64,000 nt of DNA from an uncultured bacterium. GTDB lineage: Bacteria; Bacteroidota; Ignavibacteria; UBA10030; BY39. This document shows, piece by piece, positions 39,825 through 49,665 of the stretch. Position numbers and translations under genes: made by a program. Where the stretch lies: positions 195,422 through 259,421 of the forward strand of contig CALCJK010000012.1 in NCBI GenBank assembly GCA_937967455.1. The letters run 5' to 3'. The notes under the pieces were generated by a model. It ran no database searches. It was not told the origin of the DNA and saw only the letters and a program-made list of their open reading frames with translations. Position 1 is the stretch's first letter. Every line of letters begins with the position of its first letter.

Positions 39825-42155
39825 ATGAAAAATTATCTTTATAATGAGTCAGCAGAATTTCATGTTACAGGTGAAGCAATTTATGTAGACGACATCCAGG
39901 TAAATGAGCAGCTTTTAATTGGGAAAGTTGTTTATAGTCCTTATGCCCATGCTAAAATAAAGTCTTTTGATTTAAGTGATGCGAAGCAAGTTAAAGGTGT
40001 GCATGCAATTTTATCTTATAAAGATATTCCCGGTCACAATCAAATGGGGCCTGTTGTAAAAGACGAACCCTGTTTAGCTGAAGATGAGGTAACATTTGTT
40101 GGTCAAGCAGTATTTTTAATAGCAGCCGAAACTATTGAACAATGTTATGAAGCGGAAAAATTAATAAGAATTGAATACGAACCACTCGAAGCGATTCTAG
40201 ATATTGAAACCGCGATTGCAAAAGGTAGCTTAATGGGACCACCAAGATATGTTTCGCGTGGAGATGTGGATTTGGGATTGAAGAACTCAAAACATGTTAT
40301 TAAAGGTGAATTGCGAACTGGTGCACAGGAACATTGGTATCTCGAAACTCAAGTTTGCTTATGTATTCCTGGAGAAGGAAAAGAAATGAAAGTTTATAGT
40401 TCAACTCAACACCCATCAGAAACTCAAGCACTTGTGGCAGATGTTTTAAGTATAAATAGAAATGAGGTTGTTGTAGAAGTTAAGCGACTTGGTGGTGGAT
40501 TTGGAGGTAAAGAAACTCAGGCAAATCATACAGCATGCTGGACTGCTTTACTGGCATGGGCTACCAAAAAACCAGTAAAAATTCGCCTCTTTAGAGATGA
40601 TGATATGATAATGACTGGCAAGAGGCATAGATTTTTAACGCGTTACGAAGCTGGATTTGATGATGATGGAAAAATACAAGCTGTGAGATTTGAACTAAAT
40701 AGTGATGGTGGTGCTGCAACCGATCTGTCGTTTGCAATTTTAGAACGTGCTATGTTACATACCGATAATGCTTATTACATTCCAAACTTTTCAGTAACAG
40801 GAATAGTTTGGAAAACAAATTTGCCATCAAATACTGCAATGCGTGGATTTGGTGGTCCACAAGGTATGGCTGCTATCGAAACAGTGGTGGATCGTATTGC
40901 ACGCTATCTTAAAAAGGACCCTTTAGAAGTTAGATATATTAATTTCTATGGAATTGATGACCGAAACTTAACACCCTATGAGGAAAAAGTAGAAAACAAT
41001 CGTTTGTATTTGATATACAATCAGATTCTTGAATCTTCTGAATATAAAAAAAGGAAAAAGGAAATTGACGAGTTTAACTCACAAAATGAGTTCTACAAAA
41101 AGGGAATTGCCCTTACACCAGTAAAATTTGGAATTTCATACATAACAACATTCTTAAATCAAGCAGGTGCATTGGTCAATGTATATACTGATGGAACTAT
41201 ATTGGTGAACCATAGCGGGATTGATATGGGACAGGGTTTAAACACAAAGATTCAACAAATTGCAGCTCTGGAATTTGGAGTTACACTTGATCGTGTAAAG
41301 GTTAATGCAACTGATACATCTAAAATTCCAAATACTTCTGCTACAGCCGCATCTACAGGAACAGATTTAAACGGTATGGCTGTAAAGAATGCTATCGACA
41401 TAATTAAAACTCGAATGTCTGAAGAATTGTCAAAAGTATTTTCCGAAAAATATCCAGAGAATCCAACTAAACCATCTGCAATTATTTTTGATAATAACGA
41501 AATCTATGATTCTGAAAATTTAGATAGAAGAATGTCTTTTACAGAAGCAACAAAATTAATGCATCTACGACAAGTAAGTTTAAGTTCGACAGGTTTCTAT
41601 AAAACCCCAAACATTGGATGGGATAAATTGAAAGGTAAAGGCAAACCATTTTTCTATTATTCTTTTGGTATGGCTGTTTCTGAAGTACTTGTGGATGTAT
41701 TAACTGGCTCGTATCAAATTCTTAGGACAGATATTATTCAGGATGTTGGGGATTCGATAAATCCCGGAGTTGATTTGGGACAAATTGAGGGTGGATTTAT
41801 TCAAGGTGTGGGTTGGGTGACAACTGAGGAAATAAAATGGGATGGAAAGGGAAATCTTTTAACCCATTCACCAGATACTTATAAAATTCCTGTTGTTAGT
41901 GATATACCAAAAGATTTTCGTATTAAAATTTTAGAAAATGCCCCAAATTTGGCTGAGACAATCAGAAAAAGTAAAGCAATAGGCGAACCACCTTTAATGC
42001 TCTCACTTTCGGTATGGCTTGCTATAAAATATGCAATATCTTCAATTGCCAACCACGAAATAGAACCAGAATTTTCTCTACCTGCAACTAACGAAGTAGT
42101 TTTATTGTCGATTGAAAAATTGAAAATGCGAGCAGTTAAGAAGTCGATTGCTTAA
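39825..42155 (+). CDS. Xanthine dehydrogenase-type molybdopterin-binding subunit
   Basis: HVTGEAIYVDDI, RLGGGFGGKETQ, AMRGFGGPQGM, VNHSGIDMGQGLNTKIQQIAA, KAIGEPPLMLSLSVW. ATG at 39825 behind GAGGTG. Confidence 0.93.
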   Translation: MKNYLYNESAEFHVTGEAIYVDDIQVNEQLLIGKVVYSPYAHAKIKSFDLSDAKQVKGVHAILSYKDIPGHNQMGPVVKDEPCLAEDEVTFVGQAVFLIAAETIEQCYEAEKLIRIEYEPLEAILDIETAIAKGSLMGPPRYVSRGDVDLGLKNSKHVIKGELRTGAQEHWYLETQVCLCIPGEGKEMKVYSSTQHPSETQALVADVLSINRNEVVVEVKRLGGGFGGKETQANHTACWTALLAWATKKPVKIRLFRDDDMIMTGKRHRFLTRYEAGFDDDGKIQAVRFELNSDGGAATDLSFAILERAMLHTDNAYYIPNFSVTGIVWKTNLPSNTAMRGFGGPQGMAAIETVVDRIARYLKKDPLEVRYINFYGIDDRNLTPYEEKVENNRLYLIYNQILESSEYKKRKKEIDEFNSQNEFYKKGIALTPVKFGISYITTFLNQAGALVNVYTDGTILVNHSGIDMGQGLNTKIQQIAALEFGVTLDRVKVNATDTSKIPNTSATAASTGTDLNGMAVKNAIDIIKTRMSEELSKVFSEKYPENPTKPSAIIFDNNEIYDSENLDRRMSFTEATKLMHLRQVSLSSTGFYKTPNIGWDKLKGKGKPFFYYSFGMAVSEVLVDVLTGSYQILRTDIIQDVGDSINPGVDLGQIEGGFIQGVGWVTTEEIKWDGKGNLLTHSPDTYKIPVVSDIPKDFRIKILENAPNLAETIRKSKAIGEPPLMLSLSVWLAIKYAISSIANHEIEPEFSLPATNEVVLLSIEKLKMRAVKKSIA

Positions 42156-42194
42156 TAAAATTTAAAGTTAGTAATCACTAAGGATTTTTAAATA

Positions 42195-43442
42195 ATGAAC
42201 GGTTTTGTCGAATCTTTGAAATGTATAAAATGTGGAAAAGAATACCCAGCCGAAAATAAATTTACCTGTGATTATTGTGGAGATGAAGGTATTTTAGATG
42301 TTCAATATGATTATGAAAGAATCAAGTTAGTAATCAATTCAGATCTTCAAAAACGGAAATATAATATATGGCGTTATAGAGAGCTGCTTCCAATTTCTTA
42401 TTCTGCGGAACTTCCACATCTTGAGATTGGATGGACTCCTGTTTATGATGTTGAAAGACTGGCAAAGTTTATTGGAATAAGAAAACTTTATATAAAAGAT
42501 GACGGTAGAAATCCAACCAATTCTTTTAAAGATAGAGCAAGTGCTATAGGAGTTTTAAAAGCAATCGAATTTGGTTTTGATAAAATTGCGTGTGCCTCAA
42601 CTGGCAATGCTGCTTCTTCACTTGCTGGACTATCAGCAGCGGTTGGACTTCAGAGTTATATTTTTGTTCCTGAACATGCACCTGAACCCAAAATCACACA
42701 ATTGTTAATTTTTGGAGCAAATGTATTCAGAGTAAAAGGTTCTTATGAACAAGCTTTTGAATTAAGTAAAAAATCCTGTGAAAGATTCAATTGGTATAAT
42801 CGAAACAGTGGCACAAATCCATATCTAGTCGAGGGGAAAAAAACTGCTGGACTTGAAATTGCAGAATATTTTGGAAATGATATTCCAGATTGGGTAGTTG
42901 TTTCAGTTGGTGATGGTTGCACAATAGGTGGAATTGGCAAGGGATTGCAGGAAATGAAGAGATTAGGATTTATAAATCGAGTACCAAAATTGTTAGGAGT
43001 ACAGGCTTATGGTGCAAAACCAGTTTATGATGCCTTCTTTTCAAACACAGATTTAATTCCTACTGATGTAAATACATTAGCTGATAGTATTGCAGTAGGA
43101 ACACCTCGGAATTGGAGACGTGCAGTAAAACAAATTCGTGAATCAAACGGCACAATGATTACTGTTACAGACGAGGAGATCTTAGAGGCAATGCGCGTAA
43201 CAGCACGCTTGACTGGTGTTTTTGGAGAACCAGCAGGTGTTGCAGGAGTAGCTGGTTTAAAGAAAGCAATTAATAATGAAATCATTAAGTATAATGAGTC
43301 TGCTCTTATTATTATAACAGGAAATGGTTTAAAGGATATTCGATCAGCAAAAGAAGCAGCTGGAAAAGAATATTTTATTGAACCCAATTTGGAAGAAATT
43401 ATTGAAAAAATTAAATTAATAATAAAAAGGAATAAAATATGA
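42195..43442 (+). CDS. thrC: Threonine synthase
   Basis: N-terminal zinc ribbon CIKCGKEY...CDYCG; IKDDGRNPTNSFKDRASAIGV (PLP Lys); STGNAASSLAGLSAAVGL; SVGDGCTIGGIGKG. Confidence 0.9.
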   Translation: MNGFVESLKCIKCGKEYPAENKFTCDYCGDEGILDVQYDYERIKLVINSDLQKRKYNIWRYRELLPISYSAELPHLEIGWTPVYDVERLAKFIGIRKLYIKDDGRNPTNSFKDRASAIGVLKAIEFGFDKIACASTGNAASSLAGLSAAVGLQSYIFVPEHAPEPKITQLLIFGANVFRVKGSYEQAFELSKKSCERFNWYNRNSGTNPYLVEGKKTAGLEIAEYFGNDIPDWVVVSVGDGCTIGGIGKGLQEMKRLGFINRVPKLLGVQAYGAKPVYDAFFSNTDLIPTDVNTLADSIAVGTPRNWRRAVKQIRESNGTMITVTDEEILEAMRVTARLTGVFGEPAGVAGVAGLKKAINNEIIKYNESALIIITGNGLKDIRSAKEAAGKEYFIEPNLEEIIEKIKLIIKRNKI

Positions 43443-44668
43443 GTGAATTAATAGATAATAGCAGAAAAAGAATCGATAGCTTAAAATCATTAATATTAAA
43501 ACTTCATCTTGGTTTTTCTCCTGATGATACGCGAAAAGAACTTGGAGAATTACTTGGTTCTGTTCCATATGGCGAAGTCGTACAAGCAGAACAGGAACTG
43601 ATAGAAGAAGGACTTCCTCAGGAGGAAATAATAAAATATTGTGATTTACACTCTGAAGCTTTAAGAGGAAAAATCACACAACCCAAAATTAAAGAAATTC
43701 CTGAAGGTCATCCAGTACATACTTTTAAAGAAGAAAATAAAATTATTAGGAATTATCTTCTTAAATTAAAAGATACAATGAGTAAGTTAAGGGCTCGAGG
43801 TAAGGAAGAAATACTGAGCGAAGAATTAATGGATTTAATATCTCTCTTTAATTCACTAATGGATATTGAAAAGCACTATGTAAGAAAAGAAAACTTATTG
43901 TTTCCATTTCTTGAGAAGCATGGAATTACCGGTCCACCAGCAGTTATGTGGGGTAAACACGATGAAATTCGAGCATTCTTGAAATCTGTACAGCAAACTC
44001 TTCATGAATTAAAAAGTATAAAAGTATCCGATTTTATTGATCTTGATGAGATTCTTTTAACTCCTACAATAAAAATGATTGAGGAAATGATTTTTAAAGA
44101 AGAGGAAATTCTATTCCCAATGTGTCTGGATACTTTGACGGATATTGAGTGGTATGAAATTTATAAACAATCGGATGAAACTGGTTATTGTTTGTATGAT
44201 CCTAAAGCGAAATGGGAACCTGAGTTTGCAAATACTATGGAAAGAAAATCTATTGAAAACGGAAAAATTCAGCTCTCAACAGGTGGTTTTACAATCAAGG
44301 AATTGGAATATGTTTTTAAAACCCTTCCTATTGATATAACTTTTGTAGATAAAGAGGATAAGGTAAGATACTTTTCCTTAGGAAAAGAAAGAATATTTGA
44401 AAGGAATAGAGCAATATTGGGCAGACAGGTACAATATTGTCATCCCCCTTCAAGTGTTCATGTTGTGGAAAAAATACTGAATGACTTTAAGTCTGGTAAA
44501 CAAAATTCTGCAAAATTCTGGATAAACTTTCGTGGAATGTTTGTGCATATAGCATATTATGCTGTAAGGGATGAATATGGAAATTACCTTGGTACTCTTG
44601 AAGTCACACAAGATATTGGCGAATATAAAAAACTTGAAGGTGAAAAAAGAATTCTTAGCTATGAATAA
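43439..44668 (+). CDS. DUF438 domain protein with hemerythrin-like (HHE) and PAS domains
   Basis: HPVHTFKEENKIIRNYLLKL...FNSLMDIEKHYVRKENLLFPFLEKHGITGPPAVMWGKHDEIRAFL...FKEEEILFPMCLDTLTDIEWYEIYKQSDETGY, then PAS-like C-terminus. Overlaps the thrC stop. Confidence 0.85.
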   Translation: MSELIDNSRKRIDSLKSLILKLHLGFSPDDTRKELGELLGSVPYGEVVQAEQELIEEGLPQEEIIKYCDLHSEALRGKITQPKIKEIPEGHPVHTFKEENKIIRNYLLKLKDTMSKLRARGKEEILSEELMDLISLFNSLMDIEKHYVRKENLLFPFLEKHGITGPPAVMWGKHDEIRAFLKSVQQTLHELKSIKVSDFIDLDEILLTPTIKMIEEMIFKEEEILFPMCLDTLTDIEWYEIYKQSDETGYCLYDPKAKWEPEFANTMERKSIENGKIQLSTGGFTIKELEYVFKTLPIDITFVDKEDKVRYFSLGKERIFERNRAILGRQVQYCHPPSSVHVVEKILNDFKSGKQNSAKFWINFRGMFVHIAYYAVRDEYGNYLGTLEVTQDIGEYKKLEGEKRILSYE

Positions 44669-44683
44669 TACAAGGAGAGATAT

Positions 44684-45211
44684 ATGGAAAAGCAATTAAT
44701 TATCACACCAGATACAAAAGTATACGAACTTCTTGAGGTTTATCCACAGCTTGAGGATAAACTCATAGAAATAGCACCTGTTTTTAAAAAATTAAAAAAT
44801 CCTGTACTTAAGAAAACAATTGCCAGAGTTACAACCCTCCGGCAAGCTGCAATAGTTGGTCAGGTTCCACTTTCAGAAATCATTAATAAATTAAGAAAAG
44901 AGGTTAATCAAAATGAGATGCTGATTCAAGACCAAAAGAAAACAGTAGTTAAAAAACCTGAATGGGTAAAAATTGAAAATGTAAAGATAGAATATAATGC
45001 TATATCAGATCTGGAAAATGGTATACATCCAGTCAATAAAGTTATAAAAGAGTTGCAAACCTTGACTGGAGATGAGCTATATGTATTGATTACTAATTTT
45101 ATTCCAGCGCCTTTAATTTCTCTTGTTGAGCAAAAGGGTTATCAAACATACTTTGAGCAATGTGAAGATGGTAACTATAGAACTTATATAAGACGAAGTA
45201 TTAAGAGCTAA
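44684..45211 (+). CDS. DUF1858 plus DUF2249-like domain protein
   Basis: ITPDTKVYELLEVYPQLEDKLIEIAPVFKKLKNPVLKKTIARVTTLRQAAIVGQVPLSEIINKLR; C-terminal GIHPVNKVIKELQTLTGDELYVLITNFIPAPLISLVEQKGY. Confidence 0.82.
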   Translation: MEKQLIITPDTKVYELLEVYPQLEDKLIEIAPVFKKLKNPVLKKTIARVTTLRQAAIVGQVPLSEIINKLRKEVNQNEMLIQDQKKTVVKKPEWVKIENVKIEYNAISDLENGIHPVNKVIKELQTLTGDELYVLITNFIPAPLISLVEQKGYQTYFEQCEDGNYRTYIRRSIKS

Positions 45212-45225
45212 ACATTTTTATAAAC

Positions 45226-45930
45226 TTATTTTAATTTTCTTATTTTTCCTGATCCAGAAACATTACTTTGAGTATCTGGCGAACCAGTGTATTCCACAAT
45301 TCCACTTCCACTTATATTAATTTTTAATTTTTCATTTGAATTGATACGACATATTCCTGATCCACTTAAATTAACAAAGGTATCATCTGTCTCTAATTCT
45401 AATGCATTAATAACACCAGAACCAGAAAGCATAATTTTGTGAGAATAAGCATTTCCTTTCAGATATACTTTTCCCGATCCAGTTAGCTCAGTATATAATT
45501 TATATATATTCAGTTCGACGTCGATTTTACCAGAACCATTTAACATAAGATCAAGTTTATCCCCAGATAACATATTTTCACTAATAATTTTACCCGAACC
45601 TGATAAAGTTATTCTTCTAAATTCTGGAGCAGAAACGTAAATGTTGACCGGTTTATGGTTAAAAATGCAAGTTCTGGTGCTTATGATAAGTTCATCACCT
45701 TTGATTTTTGTTTTGATGTGTGGAATTATATTGTCCTCAGCTTCTATATCAAAGGAATAGTTATCATTTTGTCTTATATATAAATTTACATTGGCATAGA
45801 TATTAATTTTGTTAAAATCTGATAGAACCCTTGACTCTGAAGTGACGTTACCAGAACCTTTAACACAATTGAATAAGGAACAACCAATAAAAATAAAAGG
45901 CAACAAAAATTGTAAAATTATTTGTAACAT
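45226..45930 (-). CDS. DUF2807 / head GIN domain putative adhesin
   Basis: GSGNVTSESRVLSDFNKINIYANVNLYIRQND...DNIIPHIKTKIKGDELIIS... followed by about seven periodic (L/V)SGSGxI units. Confidence 0.88.
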   Translation of the reverse strand: MLQIILQFLLPFIFIGCSLFNCVKGSGNVTSESRVLSDFNKINIYANVNLYIRQNDNYSFDIEAEDNIIPHIKTKIKGDELIISTRTCIFNHKPVNIYVSAPEFRRITLSGSGKIISENMLSGDKLDLMLNGSGKIDVELNIYKLYTELTGSGKVYLKGNAYSHKIMLSGSGVINALELETDDTFVNLSGSGICRINSNEKLKINISGSGIVEYTGSPDTQSNVSGSGKIRKLK

Positions 45931-46011
45931 AATTTATCTCCTTTTGTTATTTTACAGGTTAAAATACGATTCAGGAGATCTTTTGTAACATGTTACAAGT
46001 TACTAGATAAC

Positions 46012-47307
46012 TTAAATTTTAGATAATGCGTATTTTAAATCTGAAATTATATCTGAGGTTTTTTCAATGCCTATTGATAATCTAATACCACCTGGGTCGA
46101 TCCCTTTTTTAATCTGTTCTTCTGGTGGAATAGCTGCATGAGTCATCGAACTTGGGTGTTCAACTAATGTTCGAATCATACCCAAACTAACGGCGAGAGT
46201 AATTGAGTATGCTTCTTTTGCAAGCACATTGATAAACTTTTCCCCTTTGTTCCGTCTAATTTTTGGAGTTTTACCTTTAAATGCGAAGTAAATTAAAACA
46301 CCAGGTGCGAAATTGCCTTCGTAGTCTATCATTTGTCGGCGCGCTAATGAATACTGAGGGAAATTTTCTAATCCCGGGTAACGGACGTATTCAATTTTCG
46401 GATTTTCTGATAAGAATTTAGCCACTTCATAGGCACTTGCCATCGCCTGCTTGAATCTAATTGGTAAGCTTGGTAGTCCATAAACCATAATAGGCCAAGC
46501 ACTTTTAGCAGCGAGTGTGCCTCCAAAATCTTTCCTGTACATAAGGAGCAAATCGTAACTCCATTTAGGTCCAACAACTACACCACCCATATCGGTGCCA
46601 AAACCAGTTATGCCTTTGGTGAGAGATTCAACTACAAAGTCTGCACCTAACTCAAGCGGGCGTTGACAAAATGGTGTAGCAAATGTGTTATCAATAATTA
46701 AGTAAATTTTCCTATTCTTTGAGCGATTTTTATTAATTTGCTTCATGATATTTGAAATTTCACTTATATCTATAAGCTCTAGGTTAGGATTAACCGGAGT
46801 CTCGAAATAGACTATGCGCGTTCTCTGATTAATTTCTTTAAGTAAGTTTTTGGGTTTTGTTAGGTCTATAAATTTTGTTTTGATATTATATCTAGGATAC
46901 CAATTAGTTAATAGGGAATAGGTACAACCATAAAGTACAGAGTGAGCAATGATTTCATCTCCAACACCAGTTAGACAACCCAATACAGCTGAGATTGCAG
47001 CCATACCTGTTGAGAAAGTTACTGCGATATCTCCTTTTTCAGCTGCAGCTAAGTTTTCTTCAAGTAACTCTTTATTTGGTTCACCAAGCCGGTCGTAGAT
47101 ATAAATTGGAGCGCAAGATTCTATTTTTTGATTTTCCATGTGGTGTGCAAATTCCATAAATCCCTGTGCACCTCTTTTTGCTGTATCAAGTCTAAACATT
47201 GCAGAAGAGGATATAGGTGGTATAACATGATGATTATAATCCCATTTTTTACTGAAAGCCTTGCCGTATATTAATTGAGTTTCTATTGAATACTTTTTCT
47301 TTTTCAT
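46012..47307 (-). CDS. Cys/Met metabolism PLP-dependent enzyme (methionine gamma-lyase/cystathionine synthase family)
   Basis: Y(D)RLGEPNKELLEENLAAAEKGDIAVTFSTGMAAISAVL; VYFETPVNPNLELIDI; IDNTFATPFCQRPLELGADFVVESLTKGITG (PLP Lys). AGGAGGT SD. Confidence 0.88.
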   Translation of the reverse strand: MKKKKYSIETQLIYGKAFSKKWDYNHHVIPPISSSAMFRLDTAKRGAQGFMEFAHHMENQKIESCAPIYIYDRLGEPNKELLEENLAAAEKGDIAVTFSTGMAAISAVLGCLTGVGDEIIAHSVLYGCTYSLLTNWYPRYNIKTKFIDLTKPKNLLKEINQRTRIVYFETPVNPNLELIDISEISNIMKQINKNRSKNRKIYLIIDNTFATPFCQRPLELGADFVVESLTKGITGFGTDMGGVVVGPKWSYDLLLMYRKDFGGTLAAKSAWPIMVYGLPSLPIRFKQAMASAYEVAKFLSENPKIEYVRYPGLENFPQYSLARRQMIDYEGNFAPGVLIYFAFKGKTPKIRRNKGEKFINVLAKEAYSITLAVSLGMIRTLVEHPSSMTHAAIPPEEQIKKGIDPGGIRLSIGIEKTSDIISDLKYALSKI

Positions 47308-47327
47308 TTTTTACCTCCTAATAAAAT

Positions 47328-48314
47328 TTAGATTTTTTCATATATTTCTTTTTTTGATTCACTAGAATTAGGAATAGGTTTGGTCATGCTAATTTGAGTC
47401 TGTAAACAAGAAAAATTATTGTATCTCAACCAATTGAATATATCTGATTTGTACCATATTTCTGCAAAATTTAGATTTGATTTTCTGAGATCGCCACACA
47501 CATTTTTAATAGAATTACAAATTTGTATTTCCCCTTTTCCATTTATGTAAGCAAAGGTTTTCCCACTCAGGCACCAGTGTGTTGATTTATTTGTAGATTC
47601 AGTTTCTTTAGAATCCTCCTTATGTTTAATTCCATATTTAATACATTGTGGTGAAAAATACATTTCATCTGGTAATAATTTTTTTTGCTCAGCAATCCAA
47701 TATATTGCATCTTCTCTGTTATGATTAACTTTTTTAGATTTTGACGGTGATTTTGTGTTCTGGAAGTGGAAATAAATTCCTTTAGCATTTTTTTCTACAG
47801 CATAATCAACAACAAAAGATAATTCTCTTGTATTGAAATTTTTCAAAATTATACCTAATTGAATTTCAAAACCCTCATTTTTAAGCTGATTGATCAAATT
47901 ATCCAATTTTTTAAATTTTTCACTTTGAACAAATCTATTATCAATATCTTCTTTAATCTGATCGTGGATTAAAACGCGTATACATTTAGTCCCTATGGTT
48001 TTAAGTACATTTCTTAGATCCTGTGTAAGTTTCTCTCCTGAGGTTTCAACTATCATTTTTAGACCTATAGAATTTCCATATAGTAAAATATCAATTATAT
48101 CTTGGCGATCTAATGGGTCACATTTTGAATTTTCTGAGTAATTTGATGCTAAAATAATAATTGGTTTGGAAACTTCAGCAATAGTGTCCATTATAGTAAA
48201 ACATTCTTTTGTAGTAAAACTTTTTATTTTTAAGTTATTTTCAAGACAGGAGCAGGCAATTTCCCAGATTATTAAACGTGGTTTGTAATCAGTAGGGTTT
48301 ATTGTTAATTCCAT
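47328..48314 (-). CDS. Radical-SAM-like protein lacking the CxxxCxxC cluster motif
   Basis: PRLIIWEIACSCLENN...FTIMDTIAEVSKPIIILAS...DRQDIIDILLYGNSIGLKMIVETSG follows the AhbC/NirJ-type radical SAM layout. C-terminal WCLSGKTFAYINGKGEIQICNSIKNVCGDLRKSNLNFAEIWYKSDIF is SPASM-like. Confidence 0.65.
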   Translation of the reverse strand: MELTINPTDYKPRLIIWEIACSCLENNLKIKSFTTKECFTIMDTIAEVSKPIIILASNYSENSKCDPLDRQDIIDILLYGNSIGLKMIVETSGEKLTQDLRNVLKTIGTKCIRVLIHDQIKEDIDNRFVQSEKFKKLDNLINQLKNEGFEIQLGIILKNFNTRELSFVVDYAVEKNAKGIYFHFQNTKSPSKSKKVNHNREDAIYWIAEQKKLLPDEMYFSPQCIKYGIKHKEDSKETESTNKSTHWCLSGKTFAYINGKGEIQICNSIKNVCGDLRKSNLNFAEIWYKSDIFNWLRYNNFSCLQTQISMTKPIPNSSESKKEIYEKI

Positions 48315-48317
48315 AGT

Positions 48318-49658
48318 TTAGCCTTTTGACATACTAATTTTTGTTGGTAAGAATTTTTCTTTAATTGCATATGCCTCGAGTTCGTCTCTAAAATTTGGGT
48401 GAGCAATTTTAATTAGTTCATGAACTCTTTCACGTACGGTTTTACCATAAAGGTCAGCAACTCCATATTCTGTTACTACAAAATGAACATCGCCACGGGT
48501 TGTTGTAACTCCCGCACCTGGTGTTAATTGAGTTGTAATTCTAGAAATCGTATCATTTTTTGCAGTTGAGGGTAAAGCAATAATTGGTTTTCCTCCCTCA
48601 CTGCGAGAAGCACCACGAATAAAATCAAGTTGACCACCAAATCCGCTGTAAAATTTTGTACCCATCGAATCGGCACACACCTGACCGGTTAAGTCTACTT
48701 GAATAGCTGAATTTATTGCTACCATCTTATCATTTTTTGCAATTATAAATGGATCATTTACATAATGAGATGGGTGAAATTCAAATATTGGATTATCATC
48801 TAGAAATTCAAATAGAGATTTTGTTCCAAGCACAAAAGAAGCAATAACTTTACCAGGATGTAATGTTTTTTTCTCATTTGTGATGACACCCTCTTCAATC
48901 AATTTTATAATTCCATCAGAAAACATTTCGGTATGTATGCCAAGATGTTTTTTGTTGTGTAGAAAACTTAAAACTGCATCTGGTATTGCCCCAATTCCTA
49001 ATTGTAGAGTAGAATGATCGTCTATAATATTAGCAATATTTTCTCCAATTTTTTTGTAAACTTCTGCCTCTTTTGGATTTATATCCGATTCAACTTGAGG
49101 TAATTCTTTGATTGGGGTATCCACTTCTATACAAGCAGTGAATTTATCGACATGAATAAAGGAGTCGCCAAGTGCGCGAGGCATTCTTGGATTTATCTGA
49201 GCTATAATTTTTTTTGCCACTTCCGTAGCAGGTTTTGAGCATTCTACACCAACTCCAAAACTACAAAAGCCATGTTCATCTGGTGGAGAAACATGAATTA
49301 AAGCTACATCTAATGGAATTTTTTTAGAATAAAAAAGATGTGGTATCTCAGATAAAAATATTGGTGTCCAGTCAGCTCTACCTTCGTGTACAGCTGGTCT
49401 TACATTTTTTCCAATAAATAATGCATTATGGCGAAAATGTCCTTCAAATTGAGGCTCAACATATCTAGTTTTACCTACAGTCAGTATGTGAATTATTTCA
49501 ACATTTTCAAGTTCATTTGCTCTATCAACCAATGCATCTACAAGGATTTCGGGAGTTGCACATCCTGGATGTACATAAACTCGTTCACCTGAATTTATTA
49601 GATTAACAGCTTCCTGTGGTGTTTTTATTTTTGATTTAAACTTATCTAACCAACGCAT
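48318..49658 (-). CDS. Acetyl-CoA hydrolase/transferase family (4-hydroxybutyrate CoA-transferase-like)
   Basis: VYVHPGCATPEILVDALVDRA; LQLGIGAIPDAVLSFL; GLHTEMFSDG-like GIHTEMFSDGIIKL; GQVCADSMGTKFYSGFGGQLDFIRGAS. Confidence 0.92.
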   Translation of the reverse strand: MRWLDKFKSKIKTPQEAVNLINSGERVYVHPGCATPEILVDALVDRANELENVEIIHILTVGKTRYVEPQFEGHFRHNALFIGKNVRPAVHEGRADWTPIFLSEIPHLFYSKKIPLDVALIHVSPPDEHGFCSFGVGVECSKPATEVAKKIIAQINPRMPRALGDSFIHVDKFTACIEVDTPIKELPQVESDINPKEAEVYKKIGENIANIIDDHSTLQLGIGAIPDAVLSFLHNKKHLGIHTEMFSDGIIKLIEEGVITNEKKTLHPGKVIASFVLGTKSLFEFLDDNPIFEFHPSHYVNDPFIIAKNDKMVAINSAIQVDLTGQVCADSMGTKFYSGFGGQLDFIRGASRSEGGKPIIALPSTAKNDTISRITTQLTPGAGVTTTRGDVHFVVTEYGVADLYGKTVRERVHELIKIAHPNFRDELEAYAIKEKFLPTKISMSKG

Positions 49659-49665
49659 AATTTTT

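Noticed and set aside
43025-43387. 120-aa antisense ORF inside thrC
   Set aside because: Overlaps a strongly supported gene; composition is that of a reverse-complement shadow with no recognisable domain.
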